Below are positions 56,128-64,000 of a stretch of 64,000 nt of DNA, one piece after another. Position 1 is the stretch's first letter. Each line of letters opens with the position of its first letter. The stretch covers positions 248,001 through 312,000 of the forward strand of contig NZ_CP155729.1 of NCBI RefSeq assembly GCF_039724765.1, written 5' to 3'. Below the pieces are notes generated by a model that had not been told where the DNA came from, did not search any database, and saw nothing but the letters and a program-made list of their open reading frames with translations. Source of the DNA: Sagittula stellata E-37 (GTDB lineage: Bacteria; Pseudomonadota; Alphaproteobacteria; Rhodobacterales; Rhodobacteraceae). Both the position numbers and the translations under genes were made by a program.

Positions 56128-57032
56128 CGATAGGTGCTTAGCAGCCCGCAGAGCGCATCGAGATGCTCCAGCGTGTCGTAGGAAATAGAAATCCTACCCT
56201 TCTCTTGCCCTGGCTTGTGATCGATCTGCACCTTCATACCAAGGGCAGCGGAAAGGTCGCCTTCAAGTGCTTTGGTGTCAGCGTCCTTTTCCATCTGGAA
56301 TGCGCCGTCTGTCGAAGGCTTTCGCGGCTTGTCCGGGTTCGGTCCGGATTTGACGAGCTTTTCCGTGTCGCGGACCGAGAGACCCTTGTCCACAATTGTC
56401 TTTGCCAGAACCTCCGGGTTGGGAGCCGTAATCAGCGCGCGGGCGTGACCGGCGCTTAGAGTGCCTTCGGAGACCATGCCTTGGACGCTTTCGGGCAAGT
56501 TCAGTAACCGCATCAGGTTGGCGATGTGGGAACGGCTCTTGCCGAGCGCTTCGGCCAACTTTTCCTGCGTGTGGCCGAACTTGAACATCAACTGCCGATA
56601 GCCAGCCGCCTCTTCCATGGGGTTAAGATCGGCGCGTTGGATGTTCTCGATGATCGCGATTTCGAGCACTTCGGTGTCGTTGAAGTCACGGACAAGAACC
56701 GGAACTTCGTGCAGCTGTGCCATCTGCGCGGCGCGCCACCGGCGTTCGCCCGCAACGATCTCATACATGCTGGGATCGTCCGGATCCTGCCGCACGATGA
56801 GAGGCTGGATGACGCCCTTTGTACGGATGGAGTTCGCGAGATCGTCCAGATGTTCTTGCGTGAAGGTCCGGCGCGGCTGATCGGGATTCGGGCGCAATTG
56901 CTCGATCGGGAGCAGGCGGTCCGGACGGCGGGGTCCTTCCTGCGGCGCGCTGTCCGGAGCCGGAGTCACGTCAGCCATCAACGCAGACAAGCCACGGCCG
57001 AGGCCACGACGGTTTTCTTTCTTTTCTGCCAT
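56124..57032 (-). CDS. parB: Chromosome partitioning protein ParB
   Basis: A 302-aa CTP-dependent DNA clamp loaded at parS. The N-terminus RRGLGRGLSALM is typical of chromosomal ParB. The segments LRPNPDQPRRTF and VAGERRWRAAQMAQL form the CTP-binding domain, and KSRSHIANLMRLLNLP the helix-turn-helix. The C-terminal dimer domain ends at SYDTLEHLDALCGLL. ATG at 57030-57032 has GAGGAGG 6 nt upstream. Three parS-like sites are found within 12 kb. Confidence 0.96.
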   Translation of the reverse strand: MAEKKENRRGLGRGLSALMADVTPAPDSAPQEGPRRPDRLLPIEQLRPNPDQPRRTFTQEHLDDLANSIRTKGVIQPLIVRQDPDDPSMYEIVAGERRWRAAQMAQLHEVPVLVRDFNDTEVLEIAIIENIQRADLNPMEEAAGYRQLMFKFGHTQEKLAEALGKSRSHIANLMRLLNLPESVQGMVSEGTLSAGHARALITAPNPEVLAKTIVDKGLSVRDTEKLVKSGPNPDKPRKPSTDGAFQMEKDADTKALEGDLSAALGMKVQIDHKPGQEKGRISISYDTLEHLDALCGLLSTYR

Positions 57033-57058
57033 TTGAGCCTCCTCTGTCACGCCGACCA

Positions 57059-57868
57059 TTAGGCTGCGTGCTTTTCGTATTTTTTGATGAGCTCCGCCGC
57101 CAACGCCCGATAGGCCTGAGCGCCTTTCGAGCCCGTATCATAGGCCAGGACGGGCAGGGCATAAGACGGCGCTTCGCTGACGCGAACGTTCCGGGGAATA
57201 ACTGTGCTGAAGACCAAGTCGCCAAGGTTAGAGCGGGCGTCGGCCTCAACCAGTTGCGACAGGTTGTTTCGCGCGTCGTACATCGTCAGGACGATGCCTT
57301 CGATACGCAGGCCCGGATTGGCGGACTGGCGGACTTCGCGGATGGTCAGCATGAGTTGAGAAAGACCTTCGAGCGCGAAGAACTCGCTTTGCAGCGGCAC
57401 CAGGACAGAATGGGACGCGACCATCGCATTGACTGTCAAAAGGTTGAGCGAGGGCGGGCAGTCGATCAGGACAACATCGAAGTCCAGTCGGGACATGGCG
57501 GGTTGCCGCAAAGCGTCATGAAGGAGGTAGCTGCGCTTTTCGTTGGAGATCAGTTCAATGTCTGCCGAGCTGAGGTCGACGGTCGCCGGGATGAGATGAA
57601 GATTGTCCGTAGACGTCGAAAGGATAACGGAGTCCAGATCGGCTTCGTCCAGGAGGAGTTCATATGTCGTGTATTCCCGGTCCTCAGGCTCAATGCCCAG
57701 ACCGGTCGATGCGTTGCCTTGAGGGTCGAGATCGACGACCAGAACCTTCTGTCCCAGTTCGCACAGCGCGGCGCCCAGGTTGATCGTCGTGGTCGTTTTG
57801 CCGACACCGCCTTTTTGGTTGGCAACGGCGATTATTCGAGGCCCGTTCGGCCGAAGGGGGTCAGTCAT
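57059..57868 (-). CDS. parA: Chromosome partitioning ATPase ParA
   Basis: A 269-aa Walker-type ATPase. The deviant Walker A KGGVGKTTT is at residues 19-27. It has DLDPQGNASTGLG and the VDCPPSL-like motif LIDCPPSLNLLTVNA. It moves parS/ParB complexes on the nucleoid. ATG at 57866-57868 lies inside the rsmG 3' end (8-nt overlap). parB follows 26 nt downstream. Confidence 0.97.
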   Translation of the reverse strand: MTDPLRPNGPRIIAVANQKGGVGKTTTTINLGAALCELGQKVLVVDLDPQGNASTGLGIEPEDREYTTYELLLDEADLDSVILSTSTDNLHLIPATVDLSSADIELISNEKRSYLLHDALRQPAMSRLDFDVVLIDCPPSLNLLTVNAMVASHSVLVPLQSEFFALEGLSQLMLTIREVRQSANPGLRIEGIVLTMYDARNNLSQLVEADARSNLGDLVFSTVIPRNVRVSEAPSYALPVLAYDTGSKGAQAYRALAAELIKKYEKHAA

Positions 57869-58478
57869 GTGCGAGATCTCGTATTTCCAGAACGACGGCA
57901 TCTGCGTCTGTCTTGCTTGTATGCGCAGTATAGCGGAATTGCCATTCTGCGCGTGCATCTTCGACCTCTTTTCCCCAGTTTTTGCCTTTCGGGAACAGGG
58001 CCACGCCCGTCGACATCAAATGGTGGTCGGCGAATTGGCAAAGTTCCAGAAGAGGCGCCAGTGCGCGGGCCGTCAAAATGTCTGCCTGCAACGGTTCAAC
58101 GTCCATAATCCGTTTGGAAAGAACTGTGCCTGAGATCTCTGTCTCTCTTAGGACCGTGCGCAGAAAGCTGGCCTTGCGTTGATCGGATTCGACGAGTGTT
58201 ACCTTGAGATTTGGGCGCGTCTCGGCAGACAAAATCGCAATCACAAGGCCGGGAAATCCGCCGCCGGAACCGAGATCGACCAAGGTCCCGGCATCTTCTG
58301 GCATCAAATCGACAAGTTGTGCGGAGTCGAGGAAGTGCCGTTTGACCGCATCGTCCAAAGTCTTCGGGGACACTAGGTTGATGACAGTGTTCCACTTTTT
58401 CAAGAGCGATAGGTATTGCTCCAGTTTCAGCGATGTTCCACGTGAAACATTGGCCATTGTGCCGAGGTTCAATTCCAT
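57861..58478 (-). CDS. rsmG: 16S rRNA (guanine527-N7)-methyltransferase RsmG
   Basis: A 205-aa SAM methyltransferase. The N-terminal VSRGTSLKLEQYLSLLKKWNTVINL and SAM motif VDLGSGGGFPGL are typical. The start ATG at 58476-58478 overlaps the mnmG stop (TGATG). An alternative GTG is one codon upstream. Codons 11-16 lie over a parS-like site. Confidence 0.95.
   Translation of the reverse strand: MELNLGTMANVSRGTSLKLEQYLSLLKKWNTVINLVSPKTLDDAVKRHFLDSAQLVDLMPEDAGTLVDLGSGGGFPGLVIAILSAETRPNLKVTLVESDQRKASFLRTVLRETEISGTVLSKRIMDVEPLQADILTARALAPLLELCQFADHHLMSTGVALFPKGKNWGKEVEDARAEWQFRYTAHTSKTDADAVVLEIRDLAHD
58434..58449. promoter_or_regulatory. parS-like site 2 (in rsmG)
   Basis: TGTTCCACGTGAAACA, one mismatch from the parS consensus, within the 5' end of rsmG and 400 nt from the rsmG/parA junction. 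Confidence 0.8.
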
Positions 58479-60355
58479 CACGCGACCGTCTTGCGCTCGC
58501 CTTGACGCAGTTTTGCGAGAATGAGCATCAAAGCTGCGGGGGTCATGCCTTCGATGCGGGACGCCTGGGCAATGGATTCAGGGCGCACGTCTTCCAGCTT
58601 CTTACGAAGCTCATTCGAGAGGCTCGGCAAGGAACCGAAATCGAAATCCAACGGTATCCGGACGGCTTCATCACGCCTCAGTGTATCCACATCCTTTGCC
58701 TGACGATCCAGATAGTTGGCATAAAGCGCCTCTTTCTCAATTTGCGCACCCGTCTCTTCGTCAATTTCCAGGAACGCAGGTTCGAGCTGAGAGAGATGCC
58801 CAAGCGTAACATCCTTGAACGACAGGAGTTGGAACCCAGATCGACGCGCGCCGTCCTGATTGACCACAATTCCCAACGTCTTAACTTGCGACGGCGTAAA
58901 AGTCGTTTCCTCGAGCAATTGCCTACCCGACGACAAAGCTTCCATTTTTCGCGTGAACGAACCGATCCGACTTTCTGACGCGATGCCCAAGTCAATAGCC
59001 TTTGGCGTAAGCCGTTGATCGGCATTGTCCGCCCGAAGAGACAAACGAAACTCGGCCCGACTGGTGAACATACGGTAGGGCTCCGTCACCGAGCGCGTCG
59101 TGAGGTCGTCGATCATCACACCAATATAGCTGTCCGTCCGCGAGAAATTTATCCGATCACGTCCAAGGGCGAAGGCCGCGGCATTCAAACCCGCAACGAG
59201 GCCTTGAGCGGCAGCCTCTTCATACCCCGTGGTGCCATTGATCTGCCCAGCCAGGTACAGCCCTTCTAGGTCCTTTACTCTCAACGTGGAATCGAGAGAG
59301 GTCGGATCCACGAAATCGTACTCGATCGCGTATCCCGGCTGGAGGATTTCGACCTTCTCAAGCCCGGTTATACTGCGAACGTAGTCTTCCTGCACGTCAG
59401 CCGGAAGTGACGTGGAAATGCCGTTCGGATAAACGGTGTCTGTGTCAAGACCTTCTGGCTCCAGAAATACCTGGTGAGACTCCTTTTCGGCGAATCGCAC
59501 GACCTTGTCCTCTATGGACGGGCAGTACCTGGGTCCGGTTCCCTCAATATGCCCCCCGTACATGGCCGACCGGGAGAGGTTCTGCCGAATGATGTCATGG
59601 GTTCTTGCGTTCGTATGGGTGATCCCGCATGAGATCTGCCGCGCCAGCGGTGCCTTCGACAGGAAGGAGAACAGGACCGGGTCATCGTCGCCCGGCTGCT
59701 GTTCCAGTGCATCCCAAGAAATTGTCTTGCCATTCAGCCGCGGAGGCGTGCCGGTCTTCAGTCGGCCGAGCGGAAGTTTGAGTTCCTCGATCCGTTCCGC
59801 CAACCGAACTGCGGGATCGTCGCCGACACGTCCGCCGGGATAGGACCTGTCCCCTATGTGGATGATACCACGTAGAAAAGTGCCGCTGGTCAAAACAACG
59901 GAACCTGACGAAATTCGCTGACCGTCTCTTAGAACGACCCCGGCAACGCGACCGTTCTCGATGGTAAAATCGACAACTTCGGCTTCCACGATCTCCAAGT
60001 TCTCGATGGCGGTAAGCTCTTCCTGCATCTTGAAAGCATAAAGCTTGCGGTCTGCTTGGGCGCGCGGCCCTTGCACAGCAGGGCCCTTGCGGCGGTTCAA
60101 CAGCCGGAACTGAATCCCGGCATAGTCGGCCACGCGCCCCATAAGACCGTCCAGGGCGTCTATCTCACGCACCAGATGCCCTTTGCCAAGGCCGCCGATT
60201 GCAGGGTTACAGGACATCACGCCAAGATCGGACTTCTTGAGAGTTACGAGCGCGGTCTTAGCGCCCATGCGTGCGGAAGCCGCAGCAGCGTCAGCGCCGG
60301 CATGCCCCGCGCCTACGACAACAACATCGAACGTCGTTTGTTTCACGTGAAACAC
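58478..60355 (-). CDS. mnmG: tRNA uridine-5-carboxymethylaminomethyl modification enzyme MnmG (GidA)
   Basis: A 625-aa FAD protein acting with MnmE on the wobble uridine of tRNAs. The FAD motif is [27 protein letters not shown]-type and GDDPAVRL segments and the C-terminal helical domain are present. The start is a GTG at 60353-60355 ([14 protein letters not shown]), or a GTG three codons later (60346). The first codons form a perfect parS site, which partly explains the odd start context. Confidence 0.96.
   Translation of the reverse strand: MFHVKQTTFDVVVVGAGHAGADAAAASARMGAKTALVTLKKSDLGVMSCNPAIGGLGKGHLVREIDALDGLMGRVADYAGIQFRLLNRRKGPAVQGPRAQADRKLYAFKMQEELTAIENLEIVEAEVVDFTIENGRVAGVVLRDGQRISSGSVVLTSGTFLRGIIHIGDRSYPGGRVGDDPAVRLAERIEELKLPLGRLKTGTPPRLNGKTISWDALEQQPGDDDPVLFSFLSKAPLARQISCGITHTNARTHDIIRQNLSRSAMYGGHIEGTGPRYCPSIEDKVVRFAEKESHQVFLEPEGLDTDTVYPNGISTSLPADVQEDYVRSITGLEKVEILQPGYAIEYDFVDPTSLDSTLRVKDLEGLYLAGQINGTTGYEEAAAQGLVAGLNAAAFALGRDRINFSRTDSYIGVMIDDLTTRSVTEPYRMFTSRAEFRLSLRADNADQRLTPKAIDLGIASESRIGSFTRKMEALSSGRQLLEETTFTPSQVKTLGIVVNQDGARRSGFQLLSFKDVTLGHLSQLEPAFLEIDEETGAQIEKEALYANYLDRQAKDVDTLRRDEAVRIPLDFDFGSLPSLSNELRKKLEDVRPESIAQASRIEGMTPAALMLILAKLRQGERKTVA
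60339..60354. promoter_or_regulatory. parS site 3, perfect consensus (start of mnmG)
   Basis: TGTTTCACGTGAAACA, exact consensus, at the 5' end of mnmG (encodes FHVKQ). The nearest parS to the candidate origin, about 2.8 kb away. Confidence 0.92.
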
Positions 60356-60358
60356 TCC

Positions 60359-61642
60359 TCACTTCCCGATGCAAAACGAAGAGAATATCTCGTCCAGCAA
60401 GTGCTCAACTTCTACCCTTCCGACGAGGATCTCCAGTTGGCGAATCCCCAAGCGAATATCCTCACTCAGAATATCCACTTCACTCATACCGCTTTCCAAA
60501 CCGGACACAGCTCGCTCAAGAAACATCTGACTACGGACCAAACTGTCACGGTGCCTCTCACGAGAAGTCAGACTCATCCCGGCGGTTCGCTCCAAAAGCT
60601 CTTCGGCAATTTCGGACAAAACGCGCGCGACACCATAGCCGGTCCGACCGGAAAGCCCATCATCCAATGATCCCGAGTCATCTTTCGCCCAGCGGACCAC
60701 GTCCCCTGATCGTACGCCAATTTCGGGCTGACCGCCACGCTCCACAAGGTGAACCCTGAGGTCAGCGGCTTCTGCCCGCCGACGCGCCAGATCGATCCCA
60801 AGACGTTCAACCGGATCCTCCGTTTCGCGCAGCCCGGCGGTGTCAAGAAAGGTGACCGGCAAGCCTCCTACGTCCATACGCACCTCGATCACATCGCGCG
60901 TTGTCCCCGCGATTTCCGAAGTGATCGCCGCGTCGCGACCTGCCAGATTGTTCAACAGGGTGGACTTCCCTGCATTTGGCGGTCCAACAATCGCTACCTC
61001 GAACCCCATCCGCACACGTTCCGCCGCATCCAACCCGCGCAACTCCGCCTGAATATCGGACAGAACATCCTTAAGCAGGCCGACAACTTCGCCAGCCACA
61101 TCGACAGGCACATCCTCATCTACGAAATCGATCGTCACTTCCAGCAAGGACGCGGCGCGCACCAGCTTCTGACGCCATTCGGACACCCGACCCGACAATG
61201 CGCCGGACAGTACAGCAAGCGCCTGCTTTCGTTGGCCTTCCGTTTCCGCTTCGATCAGGTCGGCCAGCGCCTCCACTTGGGTGAAATCCATGCACCCGTT
61301 TTCCAGGGCACGCCGCGTGAATTCTCCTGGCTGTGCTGGGCGACACCCTTCCAAAAGCGACAACTCAAGAAGTATCGCGCGAACGACGGCGATGCTTCCA
61401 TGTAGATGAAACTCTGCAGACTCTTCGCCTGTAAAGCTCGCACCCGCCGCAAAAACCACAACCATGGCTTTGTCGACGTGCGCGCCAGACGTATCCCGCA
61501 AAGTACGCAAGACCATGCGGCGCGGCTCGGGAACCGATCCCGCAAGCGCCTTCACGGCCTCCCAGGAACGATCTCCGGACACGCGGACCACGGCGACACC
61601 GGACCTGCCCGGCGCCGATGCCAAGGCAAAGATCGTATCCAT
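60359..61642 (-). CDS. mnmE: tRNA modification GTPase MnmE (TrmE)
   Basis: A 427-aa GTPase partnering MnmG. It has an N-terminal formyl-THF-binding domain, a G domain (about 205-355) with P-loop GPPNAGKST and DTAG, and the C-terminal FCIGK where the Cys is catalytically important. The canonical NKxD guanine-specificity motif is replaced by a segment AKDD in VRWAKDDSG, as in some relatives. ATG at 61640-61642 is 7 nt after the rho stop, and mnmG follows 3 nt after its own stop. Confidence 0.95.
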   Translation of the reverse strand: MDTIFALASAPGRSGVAVVRVSGDRSWEAVKALAGSVPEPRRMVLRTLRDTSGAHVDKAMVVVFAAGASFTGEESAEFHLHGSIAVVRAILLELSLLEGCRPAQPGEFTRRALENGCMDFTQVEALADLIEAETEGQRKQALAVLSGALSGRVSEWRQKLVRAASLLEVTIDFVDEDVPVDVAGEVVGLLKDVLSDIQAELRGLDAAERVRMGFEVAIVGPPNAGKSTLLNNLAGRDAAITSEIAGTTRDVIEVRMDVGGLPVTFLDTAGLRETEDPVERLGIDLARRRAEAADLRVHLVERGGQPEIGVRSGDVVRWAKDDSGSLDDGLSGRTGYGVARVLSEIAEELLERTAGMSLTSRERHRDSLVRSQMFLERAVSGLESGMSEVDILSEDIRLGIRQLEILVGRVEVEHLLDEIFSSFCIGK

Positions 61643-61649
61643 CGGCGTA

Positions 61650-62921
61650 TCAGCTGTTCATAGAATCGAAGAATTCGGAGTTGGTCTTCGTCTGCTTCAG
61701 TTTCGAAAGGAGGAACTCAATGGCGTCGGTTGTACCCATCGGGTTGAGAATCCGACGCAGAACGAACGTTTTCTGAAGATCGATCTTGTCGATAAGCAGA
61801 TCCTCTTTCCGGGTGCCGGACTTGAGAATGTCGATGGCAGGGAAGACCCGCTTGTCCGCCACCTTGCGGTCCAGAACGATCTCGGAGTTGCCCGTGCCCT
61901 TGAATTCTTCGAAGATGACCTCATCCATACGCGATCCCGTGTCGATCAGCGCAGTTGCAATGATGGTCAACGACCCGCCTTCTTCGATGTTACGGGCGGC
62001 GCCAAAGAACCGCTTGGGCCTTTGCAGCGCGTTTGCATCGACACCACCGGTCAGAACCTTGCCCGAGGACGGGACAACAGTGTTGAAGGCTCTACCAAGT
62101 CTTGTGATAGAGTCCAAAAGGATAACGACATCTCGTTTATGTTCGACGAGACGTTTGGCCTTTTCGATCACCATTTCGCTGACAGCAACGTGACGCGTGG
62201 CAGGTTCGTCGAAGGTGGACGAAATGACCTCACCTTTCACCGAACGCTGCATGTCGGTGACTTCTTCCGGGCGTTCGTCGATCAGGAGAACGATCAGGTA
62301 GCATTCCGGGTGGTTCTTTTCGATGGACGCCGCGATGTTTTGCAGCAGAACCGTCTTACCCGTGCGCGGCGGCGCGACAATCAGCGACCGTTGTCCCTTA
62401 CCGATGGGACACACCAGGTCGATGATACGGGCGGAGCGATCCTTGATAGTCGGATCTTCGATCTCCATCTTCAGCCGTTCGTCCGGATACAGCGGCGTCA
62501 GGTTGTCGAAAGCGATCTTGTGACGCGCGCGTTCCGGATCCTCGAAGTTGATCGCACCCACAGACACCAGGGCAAAGTAGCGCTCCTCGTTGTCAGGTGC
62601 GCGGATCTCGCCCTCGATGCTGTCACCCGTCCGCAGAGAGTGTTTCCGGATCATGTCGGGTGACACGTAGATGTCGTCCGGACCGGGCAGGTAGTTCGCC
62701 TCCGGAGAGCGGAGAAAACCGAAACCGTCCTGAAGCACTTCCAGAACGCCGTCCCCATAGATCAGCCAGCCCTCGTCGGCACGCTCCCGGAGGATCTGGA
62801 ACATCATCTCGCCCTTGCGCATGGTCGAGGCGTTCTCGATCTCCAGCTCTTCCGCCATGGCCAGAAGGTCCTTGGGGCTTTGGGCTTTCAAATCGGCAAG
62901 GTTCAGTTTTTCTTCGCTCAT
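61650..62921 (-). CDS. rho: Transcription termination factor Rho
   Basis: A 423-aa hexameric RNA helicase. The N-terminal [19 protein letters not shown] is followed by the cold-shock-like RNA-binding domain and the ATPase P-loop [23 protein letters not shown] and [11 protein letters not shown] motifs follow. ATG at 62919-62921 gives [11 protein letters not shown]; longer in-frame starts would add non-conserved residues. It is the first gene of the rho-mnmE-mnmG-rsmG-parA-parB run. Confidence 0.97.
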   Translation of the reverse strand: MSEEKLNLADLKAQSPKDLLAMAEELEIENASTMRKGEMMFQILRERADEGWLIYGDGVLEVLQDGFGFLRSPEANYLPGPDDIYVSPDMIRKHSLRTGDSIEGEIRAPDNEERYFALVSVGAINFEDPERARHKIAFDNLTPLYPDERLKMEIEDPTIKDRSARIIDLVCPIGKGQRSLIVAPPRTGKTVLLQNIAASIEKNHPECYLIVLLIDERPEEVTDMQRSVKGEVISSTFDEPATRHVAVSEMVIEKAKRLVEHKRDVVILLDSITRLGRAFNTVVPSSGKVLTGGVDANALQRPKRFFGAARNIEEGGSLTIIATALIDTGSRMDEVIFEEFKGTGNSEIVLDRKVADKRVFPAIDILKSGTRKEDLLIDKIDLQKTFVLRRILNPMGTTDAIEFLLSKLKQTKTNSEFFDSMNS

Positions 62922-63127
62922 ACGCCACATCGCGACAACAAGGCGTGTCGCGCTTTCTTCGTTTCTAGGGAGAACATGATCCAGAACAGGACCGGGAGAG
63001 AGGTAGTCTCTCCGACCCTCCGAAGTCAATGCCCGACTTAGGGCCAGGCTTCGGGGGCCACCCAAGATACTTAAAATAGAAATTTAGAAAGGTATTTGAA
63101 GATGTATGGGGGGCTTGGTTCTGTGGA

Positions 63128-63142
63128 TTAAGGAAACTTTAA
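63128..63142. promoter_or_regulatory. Perfect CtrA-type box TTAA-N7-TTAA
   Basis: TTAA-GGAAACT-TTAA, followed by C, exactly matches the CtrA consensus (TTAA-N7-TTAAC). The only perfect match I found in the window. It overlaps a DnaA-like box. Confidence 0.7.
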
Positions 63143-63198
63143 CACACTTACAAACATGCCACGAGTCTATGGAAAACTTGGTGGATCGTCTCGGGACG

Positions 63199-63217
63199 TC
63201 TGAGAATTCTTCTCAGA
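63199..63217. repeat. Inverted repeat in the rho-maf gap
   Basis: Perfect 8-bp arms TCTGAGAA / TTCTCAGA with a TTC spacer, beside an AT-rich stretch. Confidence 0.6.
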
Positions 63218-63458
63218 AAATCATTATATAACAGTAACTTGTAAAATTTCCGGTGTGTCTGTCCAGGCTTGGATAAGACCGGGATGTCCTGTCGCTGACG
63301 ACGTTTGTCACGCGGTATGAGTTATCCGTGTCAACATGGGCAAGCCCTGCGGAACAGGACATCGGAAATCGGGGTCTTTCCCGCGCTTGCATGTAGAACC
63401 GTTTTTTCGCACAAACGTCATCGATCCAGCCCACACACTCATACCAAGATTTATCCCC

Positions 63459-64000
63459 ATGAAAGAGGACCTGATCCTCGCTTCCAGCTCCGAAATCCGC
63501 GCCAGTCTGCTCCGGTCCGCCGGTCTGAAGGTTGCGTCGGATGTTGCTCGAATCGATGAAGACATGATTCGGGAATCGCTGTTGGCCGAAGGCGCCACGC
63601 CGCGGGACATCGCTGATACCCTGGCAGAGGCAAAGGCGCAGAAGGTGTCGGGACGACACCCTGAGACGCTTGTCCTCGGATGCGATCAGGTTCTGGCTTT
63701 CAAGGGTGCGATCCTGTCGAAACCTTCCAGCCGGGAAGAGGCGCGCGAGCAACTTGCCGCCCTGCGCGGTGAGACACACCAACTGCTTTCCGCTGCCGTC
63801 ATCTATGAAGATTCAAAGCCAATATGGCGTCACGTGGGCACTGCTCGGCTGATGATGCGCGCTTTTTCAGACGCTTACGTCGAAGACTACCTCGACAGAA
63901 ACTGGCCGGATATCGGTACGTCGGTCGGTGGATACAAGCTTGAAAAGGAGGGTGTGCGGTTGTTCGCCCACGTCGATGGCAGCCACTTCACAATCCTCGG
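63459..64000 (+). CDS. maf: Maf-family nucleotide pyrophosphatase (5' part, cut by window end)
   Basis: An open frame from ATG at 63459 to the window end, 180 codons. The start LILASSSEIRASLLRSAGL is the Maf signature. VLGCDQVLAFKGAILSKPSSREEA and the later YVEDYLDRNWPDIGTSVGGYK match the Maf/YceF family, which hydrolyses modified or non-canonical nucleotides. It reads away from rho. The C-terminus lies beyond the window. Confidence 0.93.
   Translation, partial: MKEDLILASSSEIRASLLRSAGLKVASDVARIDEDMIRESLLAEGATPRDIADTLAEAKAQKVSGRHPETLVLGCDQVLAFKGAILSKPSSREEAREQLAALRGETHQLLSAAVIYEDSKPIWRHVGTARLMMRAFSDAYVEDYLDRNWPDIGTSVGGYKLEKEGVRLFAHVDGSHFTIL

Larger units (their letters stand above)
62922..63458. 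other. Candidate chromosomal replication origin (oriC) region
   Basis: A 537-bp non-coding gap between divergent rho and maf. It contains AT-rich stretches (63067-63107, 63160-63250) in otherwise GC-rich DNA. A perfect CtrA-type box lies at 63128-63142. DnaA-box-like 9-mers with one mismatch to TTATNCACA or its complement occur at 63122-63130, 63405-63413 and 63451-63459. An 8-bp inverted repeat lies at 63199-63217. No tRNA or protein gene is seen. The position next to rho/mnmE/parAB and maf is that expected for an alphaproteobacterial origin. Confidence 0.6.

Noticed and set aside
63213..63782. 189-codon open frame on the minus strand through the rho-maf gap into maf
   Set aside because: Most of it lies opposite the clear Maf coding sequence, and it lacks a start signal or motifs.
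1..64000. tRNA, rRNA, CRISPR, prophage or insertion sequence
   Set aside because: No T-loop signatures outside genes, no spaced repeats, no transposase or integrase motifs were seen by eye; a covariance-model scan would be needed to exclude small RNAs.

Overview
The window is GC-rich chromosomal DNA of an alphaproteobacterium, most likely family Rhodobacteraceae (Roseobacter group). The evidence is the origin-side gene order rho-mnmE-mnmG-rsmG-parA-parB with maf diverging, parS sites of the TGTTTCACGTGAAACA type, a TTAA-N7-TTAA CtrA-type box, a tiny Ala/Val-rich membrane protein typical of the family, and a short intergenic repeat (CTTCATCTTGGC...AATACCTC) that I know from roseobacter genomes. 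The genus cannot be fixed from the sequence. I see no insertion sequences, prophage, CRISPR, rRNA or tRNA genes. Genes are tightly packed, many with ATGA-type overlaps.

Layout. 0-13 kb: the tail of a protein ending in a clamp-binding-like motif, a DUF4130-UdgX fusion, a 3-hydroxyisobutyrate dehydrogenase-like enzyme, gcvP without gcvT/H, gltX, a PfkB sugar kinase, thpR, a minimal zincin, a PRC-barrel protein, nadE and a secreted protein of about 19 MORN repeats. 13-20 kb: a prolyl aminopeptidase followed on the same strand by a complete peptide-type ABC importer. 20-28 kb: ubiG, then marR/nitrilase/grxC/comF, a methyltransferase-like protein lacking SAM motif I, hemH, a 65-aa membrane protein, two L,D-transpeptidases flanking a CAP lipoprotein, and an Fe-S RNA methyltransferase. 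28-34 kb: three tandem, overlapping ABC exporter half-transporters. 34-46 kb: cca, nudix and hslO; a second nudix; a response-regulator/PP2C phosphatase divergent from an Hpt protein; ilvA, argG with an SCP2 protein, a secreted DUF7282-like protein, an exported MsrA and a ribokinase. 45.5-46.7 kb: an unusual metzincin-type metalloprotease gene coupled to a small exported protein.

46-64 kb: maeB and mutS diverge across a 21-bp-period direct repeat. Then come hrcA-grpE, rph-rdgB-hemW, and the origin-side cluster parB, parA, rsmG, mnmG, mnmE and rho (transcribed leftward). A 537-bp AT-rich gap precedes maf (rightward). That gap holds one perfect CtrA-type box, single-mismatch DnaA boxes and an inverted repeat, and is my best candidate for the chromosomal origin. 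Three parS sites lie 3 to 12 kb away.

Most genes are housekeeping: translation and tRNA modification, DNA repair, chromosome partition, cofactor and amino-acid synthesis. The least explained parts are the metzincin/partner pair, the triple exporter, the Hpt/PP2C pair, the MORN protein, the UdgX fusion and the paired repeats upstream of maeB/mutS.
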